DNA from: Devosia sp. ZB163
GTDB taxonomy: Bacteria > Pseudomonadota > Alphaproteobacteria > Rhizobiales > Devosiaceae
Reading direction: 5' to 3'
Length of the DNA: 64,000 nt
Assembly (NCBI RefSeq): GCF_028613635.1
Contig: NZ_JAQRMY010000003.1
Location: forward strand, 384,787-448,786
Of the stretch, positions 27,203 to 36,646 are shown one piece after another. Below the pieces are notes generated by a model. That model was not told the DNA's origin, searched no databases, and was given only the letters and a program-made list of their open reading frames with translations. Numbering within the stretch: position 1 is the stretch's first letter; the number at the start of each line of letters is the position of its first letter. Both the position numbers and the translations under genes were made by a program.

Positions 27203-27837
27203 TGTTCGGTCTCCTGGTTGCGGATGCCGCGGGCGGCAAAGTATTCGGCGATCTTCAAGTCGATCTCGGTGCTGAGTTTGCGGATGTCGCGAACCACCCC
27301 GCCATCGGCCCATTCGATGCGCGCATCGCCGATGGCGACATCGGGGTCGCCGAGGACGACGAGGCGGCCGGTGAAGCCGGAAGTGGTCATCTTGCCGGTG
27401 GCGATATCGCGCACGGCGTCGGCAAGCATGGGCTCGCAGCGGATGACGAGATGGGGCACGCCGTCGAGCGTCGCCATGCACTCGGCAACCAGGGTCTCGA
27501 TCTCGACGGTCGGTTCGCGGGCGATGAGGCCGCCGGCAAGCTTGCGCGCAATCGAGAGCGAGAGCTCCACGCCGTCGGCGACGGCCTGCTTGCGGGCATC
27601 GTCCATGGCGGCGGCCATGGCGGCGACGCGCGATCCGAGAGCTTCGGCTGCGGCGGCCTGGGCCTTGGCGGCATTGGCGAGGGCGGTGCGCTCACCTTCG
27701 GCCCTGCCGGCGGCGACGCCTTCGGCGCGCGCGGCGGCCAGCAGCTCGACCATGGCGGTCTCGGGGACCATCGAGTGGCTGTCCTCGTTGCGGCCGAGGT
27801 CGAGGTCGAAGGTGAAACGGGCGGGAGAGGCGGTCAT
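27199..27837 (-). CDS. fliH: FliH-like flagellar export ATPase regulator (FlbE)
   Basis: FliH holds and regulates the FliI ATPase at the export gate. The 212-residue protein has an Ala/Glu-rich helical N-terminal half (about 25-95), where AARAEGVAAGRAEGERTALA fits the family, and a V-ATPase-E-like C-terminal domain ending in VRDIRKLSTEIDLKIAEYFA. FliH proteins are poorly conserved; the call leans on length, helices and position between fliG and fliN, where Caulobacter has flbE. Start and stop codons overlap with fliG and fliN. Confidence 0.88.
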   Translation of the reverse strand: MTASPARFTFDLDLGRNEDSHSMVPETAMVELLAAARAEGVAAGRAEGERTALANAAKAQAAAAEALGSRVAAMAAAMDDARKQAVADGVELSLSIARKLAGGLIAREPTVEIETLVAECMATLDGVPHLVIRCEPMLADAVRDIATGKMTTSGFTGRLVVLGDPDVAIGDARIEWADGGVVRDIRKLSTEIDLKIAEYFAARGIRNQETEQ

Positions 27838-28913
27838 CAGCCGATCATCTCCTCATCGGCCTTGCCCTTGGTGATGACGATCTCGCCCCGGGCGGCGAGG
27901 TCCTTGGCGGTGGCGACCATGCGGCCCTGCGCCTCGTCCACGTCCTTGAGGCGCACCGGGCCCATGGCCTGCATGTCTTCCTTGAGCATCTTGCCGGCGC
28001 GAGCCGACATGTTGGCGAAGAACACGTCCTTGACCATGTCGTTGGCGCCCTTGAGCGCAAGCGCCAGCTCCTTCTTGTCGAGCTTCTGGACCAGGGTCTG
28101 GATGGCGCCGGCTTCGAGGCGGGCCAGGTCCTCGAAGGTGAACATCAGGGCCTTGATGCGATCGGAGCCGTCGCGGTCGCGGTCCTCGAGCGTCGTCAGG
28201 AAGCGTGCTTCGGTCTGGCGGTCGAAGGCGTTGAAGATCTCGGCCATCTGCTCGTGGCTGTCGCGGCGCTTGGTGGTCGAGAGCGTCGACATGAACTCGG
28301 TGCGCAGCGTCGTCTCGATCTTCTCGAGGATTTCCTTCTGCACCGGGTCGAGCGCCAGCATGCGCTGGACCACTTCCATCGCCAGCTCCTCGGGCAGCGA
28401 GGCCAGCACCTTGGCGGCGTGGTCGGTGGCGAGCTTGGAGAGGACGACGGCGATGGTCTGCGGGTACTCGTTCTTGAGGTAGCTCGCGAGCACGTCTTCC
28501 TGAACGTTCGAGAGCTTCTCCCACATGTTGCGGCCGGCCGGCCCGCGGATCTCCTCCATGATGGAATCGACCCGGTCCGCCGGCAGGAACGAGAGCAGCA
28601 GGCGCTCGGTGGTATCGGTGTTGCCCGAGAGCGAGCCGTTCGAAGAGATCGTTGTCACGAACTCGATGAACAGTGTGTCGAGCATCTCCTGGGTGATGGG
28701 GCCGAGCTTGACCATGGCGCGGGAGAGCTGGCGGATCTCCATCTCGTCCAGCTCCTCGAGGATCGGCTTGCCGAAATCCGGACCGAGCGCCAGCAGCAGG
28801 ACGGCGGCCTTCTCGTCGCCCTTGAGGGTGCGCTGCTTGGCATCGGCGCCGACCACCAGCTGGGTGGTGAGCGCCTGTTGAGTATCGTTTTGTGCGAGGG
28901 AGTTGGGGGGCAT
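27837..28913 (-). CDS. fliG: Flagellar motor switch protein FliG
   Basis: FliG is the rotor protein on the cytoplasmic face of the MS ring that meets the stator. The 358-residue protein has the three FliG domains: N-terminal ([21 protein letters not shown]), middle ([23 protein letters not shown], including the EHPQ-like YPQT site) and C-terminal torque helix with charged residues ([20 protein letters not shown]). It starts 11 bp after fliF and its last base overlaps the first of fliH, so the operon is tightly coupled. Confidence 0.97.
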   Translation of the reverse strand: MPPNSLAQNDTQQALTTQLVVGADAKQRTLKGDEKAAVLLLALGPDFGKPILEELDEMEIRQLSRAMVKLGPITQEMLDTLFIEFVTTISSNGSLSGNTDTTERLLLSFLPADRVDSIMEEIRGPAGRNMWEKLSNVQEDVLASYLKNEYPQTIAVVLSKLATDHAAKVLASLPEELAMEVVQRMLALDPVQKEILEKIETTLRTEFMSTLSTTKRRDSHEQMAEIFNAFDRQTEARFLTTLEDRDRDGSDRIKALMFTFEDLARLEAGAIQTLVQKLDKKELALALKGANDMVKDVFFANMSARAGKMLKEDMQAMGPVRLKDVDEAQGRMVATAKDLAARGEIVITKGKADEEMIG

Positions 28914-28924
28914 CTAGTTCATCC

Positions 28925-30595
28925 TCACGCGGCGCTGGCGAGCCAGTCGCGCACGATCAGCGCGGCCTGCTTGGGATGCTCTTCGACGAGGTTGCCGACG
29001 GTGCGAAGCGTGTTGGCCTGGGTTTCACCCATCGACTTGGCGTTCTTCATCCAGGCGGGGTCGCGCGGCGTGCTGGGGCCGTCCTCGTCCTCGAACTCGC
29101 CGTTGAGGCTGGGAAGCGATGAGGGGGAGCCATCGGGGCCGAAGCCGCCGGCGCCGGGAATGGCGCCAAGCTCGGCGCTCGGCGGCAGGGCCAGGGTCTT
29201 GGGCTCGGGCGCCAGCACGCGCTTCAGCAGCGGACGCAGCACGAAGAAGACCAGCGCCAGCGCGATCAGCAGCGTAACCGCCATCTCGGCGCCGTTCATC
29301 AGGTCGTCGCGGGTGAAGTCGAAGAGGCCGGCTTCCGCGGTGCCCACGGCCGCGAGCTCCGGGCGATCGGCGAACTGCAGGTTCGCGACTTCCACCTGGT
29401 CGCCGCGGCCTTCGCTGTAGCCGGAGGCCGACTTCACCAGCGCGATGATCTGGTCGATCTCGGCCTGCGAGCGCGGCGTGTAGGTGGAGGTGCCGCTGGC
29501 GTCGGCAACATAGGTGCCATCGACCACGACCGCGATCGAGAGCCGCTTGATGCCGCCGGCTTCGGTCATCTCGGTCTGGGTGACCTTGGAGATTTCGAAG
29601 TTCGTCGTCTCTTCGGTGGTGGTCGAGTCTTCGGCGGCGCCGCTGGCCGAGCCGGTATTGGTCGAGGCGCCGGGAAGCTCGTTCGAGACGCTGACCTGGC
29701 CGCTGTTGCCGTTGGTGGACGAGTTGGCGAGGTCGCGCGTCTGGGTCGAGCGGACGACCTGGCTGTTCGGGTCGAACGTCTCCGACGTCTTGCTCAACCG
29801 GTTGAGGTCGAGCTCGGCGTTCACCTGCACGCGGGCGCGGCCGGGTCCAACGACATTGGCGAGCAGGTCCTCGAGGCGGGCGCGGAGGCGATTCTCGAGA
29901 TTGAGCGTGCGCTCCTCGGTCTCGCCGGCGATCATGTCTTCCGCGCCGTTCCCGGCGCCGGAGGCGAGGAGGCGACCGGTGTCGTCGACCACCGATACGC
30001 GCGAGGGGGTCAGTCCTTCGATGGCGGACGCGGCGAGGTGCTGGATGGCCCGAATCTCTCCGGCGCTCAGTTCGCCGCGGACGGAGAGGACGATCGAAGC
30101 CGTGGGGTCCTTCTGCTCGCGGCTGAACAGGGCCCGCTCGGGCAGCACGAGGTGGACACGGGCGCTCTTGATGCGGGCGAGGGATGAGATGGTGCGGGCG
30201 AGCTCGCCCTCGAGCGCGCGGACGTTATTGATGTTCTGAACGAAGCTCGTCGCGCCCAGTGTCGACTGCTGGTCGAAGATCTCGTAGCCGACCTGGCCGC
30301 GGGTGGGCAGGCCGTCCTGGGCGAGCGACATGCGAATCGTGGTGATCTGGTCGCGCGGCACCAGTATGGTGTCGCCCTCACCACGGATTTCGTAGGTGAC
30401 GTTCTGGGTCTGCAGCTCGCTGACGATTGCCGCCGAGTCCTCGAAGGACAGCCCTGAGTAGAGCGGCGCCAGCGGAGGGGTCGAAGCGCGCATGATGAGG
30501 AAGGCGAAAAAGCCCAGCATCACCACAGCGATCACGCCCATGGCGGCGACCCGCGCCAAACCAAGGCGGTTGAAGAACGTTACCAACCCGTCCAC
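28925..30595 (-). CDS. fliF: Flagellar MS-ring protein FliF
   Basis: FliF builds the membrane and supramembrane ring on which the flagellum is assembled. The 556-residue protein has two membrane helices (about 20-42 and 435-455) flanking a periplasmic region with ring-building motifs (LYSGLSFEDSAAIVSELQ, GYEIFDQQSTLGATSFVQNI, ALEGELARTISSLARIKSAR). Its C-terminal cytoplasmic tail binds FliG. GTG 30595 is the start. It leads the fliFGHN-flbD operon, and a CtrA-like box lies 75-90 bp upstream. Confidence 0.97.
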   Translation of the reverse strand: MDGLVTFFNRLGLARVAAMGVIAVVMLGFFAFLIMRASTPPLAPLYSGLSFEDSAAIVSELQTQNVTYEIRGEGDTILVPRDQITTIRMSLAQDGLPTRGQVGYEIFDQQSTLGATSFVQNINNVRALEGELARTISSLARIKSARVHLVLPERALFSREQKDPTASIVLSVRGELSAGEIRAIQHLAASAIEGLTPSRVSVVDDTGRLLASGAGNGAEDMIAGETEERTLNLENRLRARLEDLLANVVGPGRARVQVNAELDLNRLSKTSETFDPNSQVVRSTQTRDLANSSTNGNSGQVSVSNELPGASTNTGSASGAAEDSTTTEETTNFEISKVTQTEMTEAGGIKRLSIAVVVDGTYVADASGTSTYTPRSQAEIDQIIALVKSASGYSEGRGDQVEVANLQFADRPELAAVGTAEAGLFDFTRDDLMNGAEMAVTLLIALALVFFVLRPLLKRVLAPEPKTLALPPSAELGAIPGAGGFGPDGSPSSLPSLNGEFEDEDGPSTPRDPAWMKNAKSMGETQANTLRTVGNLVEEHPKQAALIVRDWLASAA

Positions 30596-30669
30596 GCGGG
30601 ATCACCCCTACCTAGTCGTGGGTGCGCGTGAACGCACCGAGCCCATAGGCAAAAATTACCGACCTGATG

Positions 30670-30685
30670 GTAAACAAGGCGTTAA
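30670..30685 (-). promoter_or_regulatory. CtrA-like box upstream of fliF
   Basis: On the minus strand TTAA (30685-30682), seven bases, and TTTAC (30674-30670) match TTAA-N7-TTAAC with one mismatch. It lies in the 153-bp gap between fliF and the divergent glutathione transferase gene. Confidence 0.65.
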
Positions 30686-30748
30686 CTCGGTATCGCAAAA
30701 TGCGAAAAGCGGCAGGGTTTGCCCAGTGACAGTTAAGGAGAAGTGAGT

Positions 30749-31375
30749 ATGGGGGACCTTCGAATCCTGGGACGGGTTACGTCGATCAACATGCGCAAGG
30801 TGTTGTGGACGGCGGACCTTATCGGCACCGAGTACGTGACGGAGCTCTGGGGGCTGCCCCACCGCGACCCGCATGAGCCGGAATACCTGGCGCTCAACCC
30901 CAATGCGCTGGTGCCCGTCATCATCGACGACGGGTTCGTCCTGTGGGAGAGCAACGCCATCATGCGTTATCTCGCCGACACGCGGCGAAGCGGGCTCTGG
31001 CCGGTCGGCGCCAAGGAGCGGGCACTGGTCGACCAGTGGCTGACCTGGCAGGTGGCCGAACTCAATGCGCAATGGGGCTATGCCGTGCAGGCGCTGATGC
31101 GCCGCAACCCCGCCTTCACCGACGAGGGGCGGATCGCCGAGTCGATCAGGAAGTGGACGGCGGCGATGCAGATTCTCGAGAACCAGTTGATCAAGGGCGG
31201 CGGATATGTCGCCAACCACCGGATGAGCATCGCGGACCTCGCGGTGGCCCTATCGGCGCACCGCTGGTTTTCGACCCCGTTCGAGCACCCGGACTTTCCG
31301 GCGATCAGGGACCACTACGAAAAGCTGAAGGCGACGCCCGAAGGGCAGAAGTACATGAGCGCGGAAACGCCGTAG
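30749..31375 (+). CDS. Glutathione S-transferase family protein
   Basis: This 208-residue cytoplasmic protein has a thioredoxin-like N-terminal domain (about 1-80) with GRVTSINMRKVLWTADLIG, the cis-proline segment NALVPVI and the WESNAIMRYL motif that binds the gamma-glutamyl part of glutathione. A helical C-terminal domain with MSIADLAVAL follows. The N-terminal SxNxxK pattern fits the theta- or beta-like bacterial enzymes. ATG 30749 is used because AAGGAG lies 8 bases upstream; a GTG 6 bp earlier would be too close. The substrate is unknown. It shares its promoter gap with fliF. Confidence 0.9.
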   Translation: MGDLRILGRVTSINMRKVLWTADLIGTEYVTELWGLPHRDPHEPEYLALNPNALVPVIIDDGFVLWESNAIMRYLADTRRSGLWPVGAKERALVDQWLTWQVAELNAQWGYAVQALMRRNPAFTDEGRIAESIRKWTAAMQILENQLIKGGGYVANHRMSIADLAVALSAHRWFSTPFEHPDFPAIRDHYEKLKATPEGQKYMSAETP

Positions 31376-31435
31376 CCGCCAAGCTCGCGGGTTGTCGCCC
31401 CGGCGGAAAGCACCGCACTCGCCACTCCATCCACC

Positions 31436-31465
31436 GTCATCCCCGGGCTTGACCCGGGGACCCAG
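31436..31465. repeat. Dispersed GTCATCCCC palindrome
   Basis: GTCATCCCCGGGCTTGACCC followed by GGGGACCCAG contains the stem CCCCGGG-CTTGA-CCCGGGG. It resembles the units at 16321 and 44695 and is a dispersed intergenic repeat of this type of genome. Confidence 0.75.
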
Positions 31466-31532
31466 CGATCTCTCAGCGCACTCCGCCGCTCATCACCGGG
31501 CACCGATCGCGAAAAGCCCGCCCAAAGCAACA

Positions 31533-31560
31533 AGCCCGCCGCGGCCTTGCCGGGCGGGCT
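31533..31560. terminator. Terminator between the glutathione transferase and sciP
   Basis: AGCCCGCC (31533-31540) pairs with GGCGGGCT (31553-31560). On the minus strand it is followed by TTGTTGCTTT, which suits sciP termination. Confidence 0.75.
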
Positions 31561-31581
31561 CGAAACTCATGGGCGAAGGGC

Positions 31582-31860
31582 TCAGCCTTCGCGGTAGTGC
31601 TGAATCCAGGTCGTACGGAGCCCGGCAAGGCCATGCTTGTCGATGGCGGCCTGCCAATTGAGGAACTCGTCGACGGACAGCGTATAACGTTGACAGGCCT
31701 CCTCGAGGCTCAGCAGCCCTCCGCGAACGGCGGCGACGACCTCAGCCTTGCGGCGGATGACCCAGCGGCGGGTGTCCTTGGGGGGTAGGTCCGCAATCGT
31801 CAACGGACTCCCATCCGGACCGATTACGTACTTTACACGGGGACGCATTTGGACGGTCAT
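31582..31860 (-). CDS. sciP: CtrA inhibitor SciP (DUF1153)
   Basis: SciP binds CtrA at its promoters and blocks activation, limiting CtrA output in G1 in Caulobacter. The 92-residue protein contains the DUF1153 helix-turn-helix fold: YVIGPDGSPLTIADLPP, RRWVIRRKAEVVAAVRGGLL and LEEACQRYTLSVDEFLNWQ. ATG 31860 is used; GTG 31869 is possible. CtrA-like boxes lie upstream, as expected if CtrA turns on its own inhibitor. With chpT and ctrA in the same window, most of the CtrA output loop is present. Confidence 0.95.
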   Translation of the reverse strand: MTVQMRPRVKYVIGPDGSPLTIADLPPKDTRRWVIRRKAEVVAAVRGGLLSLEEACQRYTLSVDEFLNWQAAIDKHGLAGLRTTWIQHYREG

Positions 31861-31910
31861 TGTACTCACTTACTCAACCTGACCACGCCGCAGAAGCTAC
31901 CGGATCGCGC

Positions 31911-31947
31911 TTAAAATTCGCCTAAGGCATTACTTAAAATGCGTTAA
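31911..31947 (-). promoter_or_regulatory. CtrA-like sites upstream of sciP
   Basis: TTAA-N7-CTAA lies at 31911-31925 (one mismatch), and a TTAA-N6-TTAA palindrome (CTTAAAATGCGTTAAG) at 31934-31947. Both are 50-90 bp upstream of sciP, in the gap shared with the divergent oxidase-like gene. Confidence 0.6.
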
Positions 31948-32083
31948 GAGCGGATGCCCTGTGGATATGCGGTCGCTTGTGAAGTCGAGGTAGGCGAGAG
32001 GTAGTTCCTGCGCAAGATTTGGTCGCAAGTTGTATCGAATGTGACGGGTCGGGGTGCCAGTCGACTGTTGAAAGGGGCTCTGC

Positions 32084-32635
32084 ATGGCCAAGGACTTTCC
32101 CGCGCTGAACGCGCACCACCGCGACTTCATCGGCCGCCAGCATTTCTTCTTCACCGCGACGGCGGCGGCGGGCGCGCGCATCAATATCTCGCCGCGCTCG
32201 ACTGACCTGTTTCGGGTCATGGGCGACAATTCGGCCTGCTACCTCGATCGCACCGGGAGCGGCAACGAGACCGCGGCGCACCTCAAGGCGGACGGTCGGA
32301 TGACGATCATGTTCTGTGCCGTTGACGGGCCGCCGCTGATCCTGAGGCTCTACGGACGCGGGCGGATTATCCCGCGGGGTGGCGAAGAATATGCGCGCCT
32401 GCTGGCCGAGCAGTTCGCCGGCACCGAGCCGCTCGGCGCACGGCAGATCACCTGGCTCGACTTCGACCTGGTGAAGACCTCATGCGGCTACGGTGTGCCG
32501 CTGATGGACTATGTCGGGGAGCGTGACACCATGGATCGCTGGGCCGAGGCCAAGGGGCCGCAGGGGATCGTCGACTACTGGGCCGAAAAGAACATGGTCA
32601 GCCAGGATGGGCTGCCGACGGGGTTCGGGGAGTAG
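32084..32635 (+). CDS. Pyridoxamine 5'-phosphate oxidase-family flavin protein
   Basis: This 183-residue protein has the split-barrel FMN-binding fold: FIGRQHFFFTATAAAGARINISPRS is split over the first strands, then SACYLDRTGSGNET, RMTIMFCAVDGPPLILRLYG, and a C-terminal helix. The length and the RTGSGNET segment fit the general pyridoxamine phosphate oxidase-related family rather than PdxH. It probably binds FMN or F420-like cofactor; the substrate is unknown. It stands alone, divergent from sciP. Confidence 0.85.
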   Translation: MAKDFPALNAHHRDFIGRQHFFFTATAAAGARINISPRSTDLFRVMGDNSACYLDRTGSGNETAAHLKADGRMTIMFCAVDGPPLILRLYGRGRIIPRGGEEYARLLAEQFAGTEPLGARQITWLDFDLVKTSCGYGVPLMDYVGERDTMDRWAEAKGPQGIVDYWAEKNMVSQDGLPTGFGE

Positions 32636-32703
32636 GGGCCGGTCTCCTCCCTTCTGGGAGGTTCTTCTCCTTCTGGAGAAACTGACCAGCGACCGAGAAC
32701 GGG

Positions 32704-33393
32704 CTAGGCCGGCGTCTCGGCCGGTTTGTCGTCCGCCGCCGTCTTGGCGCGTACCGAAAGGATGGCCGACATGTTGATGCGGGCGCCGCCGACGATGAGC
32801 ACCGGTTCGGATCCCGTAAAATCGATGCCGGTGACTTCGCCGGTCATCTCGGTGGCGACGCCGACCAGCTTGCCGGTCGCGGTGTCGCGCGCCTCGATGC
32901 TGACAGTATAGCTGCCGTCGGGCTTCTCCTTGCCGTCATTGCCGATGCCGTCCCAGGTGAAGACGCTCTCGCCCTTATTCACCGTGCCGGTCTTGGTGTA
33001 GACGACGTTGCCCTTGGCATCCTTCACCGTGGCGACGATGTCGGCCTTGCTGTCGACGGCGAAGTGCCAGGTCGCCTTGCCGTCCACCAGCTCGGCCTTC
33101 GTGCCGGACGCGGTGACGATCTTGCCGACGTAGCTCACGGCCTGCGAGTTGTTGGCGGTCTGGGTCGAGGTCATCATGGCCTCGAGGAATTCGTTCGTCT
33201 TGAGCTGCTGCTCGACGCCGGTGAACTGCACCAGCTGCTGGGTGAACTGGTTGGTATCGAGCGGATCGAGCGGGTTCTGGTTCCTGAGCTGCGTGGTGAG
33301 CAGTTGCAGGAACGTGTCGAAGTTCTGCGCGATGGTCTGGCGGCTCGTCGAGGCGGCGCTACCGCCAGGGGAACCGACTCCGGAAACGGCCAT
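32704..33393 (-). CDS. flgD: Flagellar hook scaffold protein FlgD
   Basis: FlgD caps the growing hook so that FlgE subunits assemble. The 229-residue protein has the conserved N-terminal segment NFDTFLQLLTTQLRNQNPLD followed by QFTQQLVQFTGVEQQLKTN, then the FlgD Tudor-like and Ig-like domains (about 90-200) with WDGIGNDG. AGAGGAGA lies just before the start. It follows fliK on the same strand, with a strong hairpin in the 86-bp gap between them. Confidence 0.95.
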   Translation of the reverse strand: MAVSGVGSPGGSAASTSRQTIAQNFDTFLQLLTTQLRNQNPLDPLDTNQFTQQLVQFTGVEQQLKTNEFLEAMMTSTQTANNSQAVSYVGKIVTASGTKAELVDGKATWHFAVDSKADIVATVKDAKGNVVYTKTGTVNKGESVFTWDGIGNDGKEKPDGSYTVSIEARDTATGKLVGVATEMTGEVTGIDFTGSEPVLIVGGARINMSAILSVRAKTAADDKPAETPA

Positions 33394-33408
33394 CTTTGTC
33401 TCCTCTGG

Positions 33409-33451
33409 GCGGGATCAGGAAAAGTTGCAGACTTTTCCGGTTCGATCCCGC
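33409..33451 (-). repeat. Nested hairpin just upstream of flgD
   Basis: GCGGGATC (33409-33416) pairs with GATCCCGC (33444-33451), and inside it GGAAAAGT pairs with ACTTTTCC around TGCAG. On the mRNA the hairpin sits just before the flgD ribosome binding site. It has no U-tail, so an RNA-processing or stabilising role is more likely than termination. Confidence 0.65.
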
Positions 33452-33479
33452 GACAAGCAAAAAGCTAGGGCAGCACGCC

Positions 33480-35267
33480 CTAGACGAACAGGTTGACGCC
33501 GCCGGCCGAAGCCGTGCCGCGGTAGGTGGATGTAGCGATCTCGGATGCCAGGGGCTCTTCGCCGCCCAGGCCGGAGCCGTTGCCGGCAAAGCCCGGCTGC
33601 TGGCCTTGGCCCTCGCCCATGCCACCCTGGCCGGCGAAGGGGTTCTGGCGCAGCGAGAACTCGAGGTTGGTCTTGCTGGCATCGAGGCCCGCCTGCTGCA
33701 GGGCCTGCTGCAGGGCGCGCTGGTCGCGCTGCATGAGATCGAGCGTTTCGGGGCGTTCGACTGTCATGCGCGCGTTGACCGTGCCGGACTTGTCGACCTC
33801 GAGCTTCACGTCGATACGGCCAAGATCGGGCGGATCGAGCCTGATCTGGAACCGCGAGTTGCCGGCCTCGAACTGGCGCACGACCTCGAAGGCCACCTGC
33901 GGCAGGTTCACCTGCTGGAGCGGCGTCTGGTAGGCGGCATGGACAGTACGGGCGGCTTGCACCGCGGCGGGCTGGGTCGGCTGGGCGGCGGTGCTCGAAG
34001 CATCTGCGGCAGTCGACTGCGGTGTCGAAGCCTGAGCGGGCGCCGGGGCGGGCTTGGCTTCGGCCGTGTCCGGCTTCTCCGGTCGGGCCGTGGTCGACGC
34101 CGCGACGGGGCGGGCGATCTCGGGCTCGGTGGCTTCGAGCTTGGGCGCCGGATCCGACACGGCGGGAGCGGCGGCAACCGGCTCATCCTTTTTCGCCGGG
34201 GCAATGACGGCCTGGGGCAGTTCGAGCGACGGCGCAGCAAAGGTCTTGGCTTCCACCGTCTTGGTGGCGGTGGGCTTCGGCGCAGCGAGGGCCTCGAGGA
34301 TCCGCCCGAGCTCAGGCTCGGCTCCGGCATCATCGAGCCCGAGGGCGGTTACGAGTTCGTCTGGCAGGGTGCCCGACTTCAGCGTCTCGGCCAGCGCGTC
34401 GAGCTTCTTGGCGAGCTCGGGGTCCTGGGCAGCCAGCTTTTCGCTGAGCTTGCCGATGTAGAGCCCCATCTGACGCAGGGCCGGCGGCGCCTCATCGAGC
34501 GTCGTCGCACCCTTGGCCGGCGCCGGCGCAGCGGCGGTGCCCGGGGGTTCCTCGGCAGCGGCCGGATCGACACCGGCCACGAGCCTGGCGAACTCGGCGG
34601 GTATCTCGGGCAGATCGGCGGCTGGCGCAGGCGGCGCCGGCTGGGGCGCAGTCGCGGCGGCCTCTGGCCGATCAGTGGTTGGCGAAGCAGCGGTCGGCGG
34701 TGCCGGTGCGGGCGGCGGGGCTTCCGTTACACTCGGCAGCACGCCCTCGCCGCTCGCGAGCGCGCTGATGCGCGGGTCGACGCTGGGCGGCGGGCTGACG
34801 GTGCCGAGGTAGATGGCGAGGGCGTCCATCGCCTCGTTGAGCTTTTTCTCCAGCGCCGGGTCGACGGGCTGGCCGGACTCGACCGCATCGCTCAGCGCAA
34901 CGAGAGCGTCCCCGAGGTCCTTGAGCAGCGACTTGCCCTGCGTCTTCTGCAGGTCCTTGAGCTGGGTGCCGACGGCCGTCGATGCTTCTGCCGAGTTCTC
35001 GGCATCATCGACCTCGTCCGGCTGGCCGTCCTTCTCGGGTTCCTTGGCAGGGGAGGTGGCTTCCGCTGCAAGGGTCTGGATCAATGCGCCGAACTCGACC
35101 GAGGTGATCTTGTCGGTTGCGGCCTCGTCCGGCGTCTGGCCGGGAGCGAGCATGGCGAGGAGCGCTGCGAAGAGACCCTCGGATGCCCCCTCATCGGCGG
35201 CAGCCGTCGTCCCTCCGGTAACCAGACCGGGAGTAGTCGCAGGTGCAAATCCGACCGTAACCGTCAC
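33480..35267 (-). CDS. fliK: Flagellar hook-length control protein FliK
   Basis: FliK measures hook length and switches the export gate to filament proteins. The protein is about 595 residues from GTG 35267. Its long N-terminal and middle parts are rich in Ala, Pro, Glu and Thr, and the conserved C-terminal domain (about 460-560) contains FQIRLDPPDLGRIDVKLEV and RALQQALQQAGLDAS. GTG 35267 has GAGG at a good distance; a TTG at 35309 would add 14 unusual residues. The repetitive middle part is normal for FliK. It precedes flgD on the same strand. Confidence 0.92.
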   Translation of the reverse strand: MTVTVGFAPATTPGLVTGGTTAAADEGASEGLFAALLAMLAPGQTPDEAATDKITSVEFGALIQTLAAEATSPAKEPEKDGQPDEVDDAENSAEASTAVGTQLKDLQKTQGKSLLKDLGDALVALSDAVESGQPVDPALEKKLNEAMDALAIYLGTVSPPPSVDPRISALASGEGVLPSVTEAPPPAPAPPTAASPTTDRPEAAATAPQPAPPAPAADLPEIPAEFARLVAGVDPAAAEEPPGTAAAPAPAKGATTLDEAPPALRQMGLYIGKLSEKLAAQDPELAKKLDALAETLKSGTLPDELVTALGLDDAGAEPELGRILEALAAPKPTATKTVEAKTFAAPSLELPQAVIAPAKKDEPVAAAPAVSDPAPKLEATEPEIARPVAASTTARPEKPDTAEAKPAPAPAQASTPQSTAADASSTAAQPTQPAAVQAARTVHAAYQTPLQQVNLPQVAFEVVRQFEAGNSRFQIRLDPPDLGRIDVKLEVDKSGTVNARMTVERPETLDLMQRDQRALQQALQQAGLDASKTNLEFSLRQNPFAGQGGMGEGQGQQPGFAGNGSGLGGEEPLASEIATSTYRGTASAGGVNLFV

Positions 35268-35492
35268 GAACGCCTCGCGGGACACAATGCTCCAGCCAGA
35301 GCAATGCAAGGCGCGTGCCGGATGGAAGAGTTATGTATTTCAATCGGTTAAAGCTGGATCAGCGCCGACCGGATCGGCAAAGCCTGCGCGGGGCGGCAAA
35401 ATGTGCCCAGCAGCCTGTCGCTTGCTCCCGCGGCCGTTCCCTCTTATACCGCGCCGCATCCGTCGGACCTTGAACCCTTCTGGATGAGAGAT

Positions 35493-36644
35493 ATGGACCT
35501 GAATTCGCTTGATCTGCCCAAGCGTCCCGAGGACACGCGCGTCGTCGTCGCGATGTCGGGGGGCGTCGATAGCTCCGTAGTCGCCGGGCTGCTGGCCCGC
35601 CAGGGCTACGATGTCGTGGGCGTCACCCTCCAGCTTTACGACCACGGCGAAGCGACGCACCGCAAGGGCGCGTGCTGCGCCGGGCAGGATATCCATGACG
35701 CGCGGCGGGTGGCGCAGGCGCTTGATATCCCGCACTACGTGCTCGACTACGAAGAGCGCTTCAAGAACTCGGTGATGAAGCCGTTCGCCAACGCCTACCG
35801 GCAGGGCGAGACGCCGGTGCCGTGCATCGCGTGCAACCAGAGCGTCAAGTTCGTCGACCTGATGGAAGTCGCCAAGGACCTCGGCGCCGACGTGCTGGCG
35901 ACCGGTCACTATGTGCAGAGCAAGCTCGTCGACGGCCGCCGCCGGCTGTTCCGGCCGGTCGATGACAGCCGCGACCAGAGCTATTTCCTCTTCGCCACGA
36001 CGCAGGATCAGCTCGACTTCCTGCGCTTCCCGCTCGGTGGCATGACCAAGCCGGCGGTACGCGAACTCGCCCGCGAGTTCGGGCTCGAGGTCGCCGAAAA
36101 GCACGACAGCCAGGACATCTGCTTCGTGCCGCAGGGCAAGTACACGGACGTGATCCGCAAGATGCACCCCGAGGCGCTCGAGAAGGGCGAGATCGTCCAT
36201 CTCGACGGGCGCGTGCTCGGGCAGCATGACGGGATCATCAACTACACGATCGGCCAGCGTAAGGGTCTCGGCGTCGCCGCGGGCGAGCCGCTCTACGTGG
36301 TCAAGCTCGACCACCGCACGGGCCGGGTCATCGTCGGCCCGCGCGAAGCGCTCATGACCAGGACGGTGCGCCTCCGGGACGTGAACTGGCTCGGCGATCG
36401 CGCGCTGGAGTCGCTTGCCTCGGGCAACGGCATGCCGGTCGAAGTGAAGGTCCGTTCGACCCGGCCGCCGCAGGCCGGCGCCGTGCACATGGAAGATGGG
36501 CAGGTTTTCGTGACTTTGTTCGCGGGCGAATATGGAATTTCACCAGGCCAAGCCTGCGTGTTCTATGCCGATCCAACGGACACGACCGAGGTCCTGGGCG
36601 GCGGCTTCATCGCCGAAGCCGTGCCAAGGGCGCTGGTGGCGTAG
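35493..36644 (+). CDS. mnmA: tRNA-specific 2-thiouridylase MnmA
   Basis: MnmA adds sulfur to U34 of tRNAs for Lys, Glu and Gln. The 383-residue protein has the PP-loop AMSGGVDSS, the catalytic Cys pair in PCIACNQ and [10 protein letters not shown], and the tRNA-binding middle domain with [11 protein letters not shown] 35493 gives the usual short N-terminus; the frame extends to 35403, where the translation looks non-coding. It stands alone, divergent from fliK. Confidence 0.95.
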   Translation: MDLNSLDLPKRPEDTRVVVAMSGGVDSSVVAGLLARQGYDVVGVTLQLYDHGEATHRKGACCAGQDIHDARRVAQALDIPHYVLDYEERFKNSVMKPFANAYRQGETPVPCIACNQSVKFVDLMEVAKDLGADVLATGHYVQSKLVDGRRRLFRPVDDSRDQSYFLFATTQDQLDFLRFPLGGMTKPAVRELAREFGLEVAEKHDSQDICFVPQGKYTDVIRKMHPEALEKGEIVHLDGRVLGQHDGIINYTIGQRKGLGVAAGEPLYVVKLDHRTGRVIVGPREALMTRTVRLRDVNWLGDRALESLASGNGMPVEVKVRSTRPPQAGAVHMEDGQVFVTLFAGEYGISPGQACVFYADPTDTTEVLGGGFIAEAVPRALVA

Positions 36645-36646
36645 CC

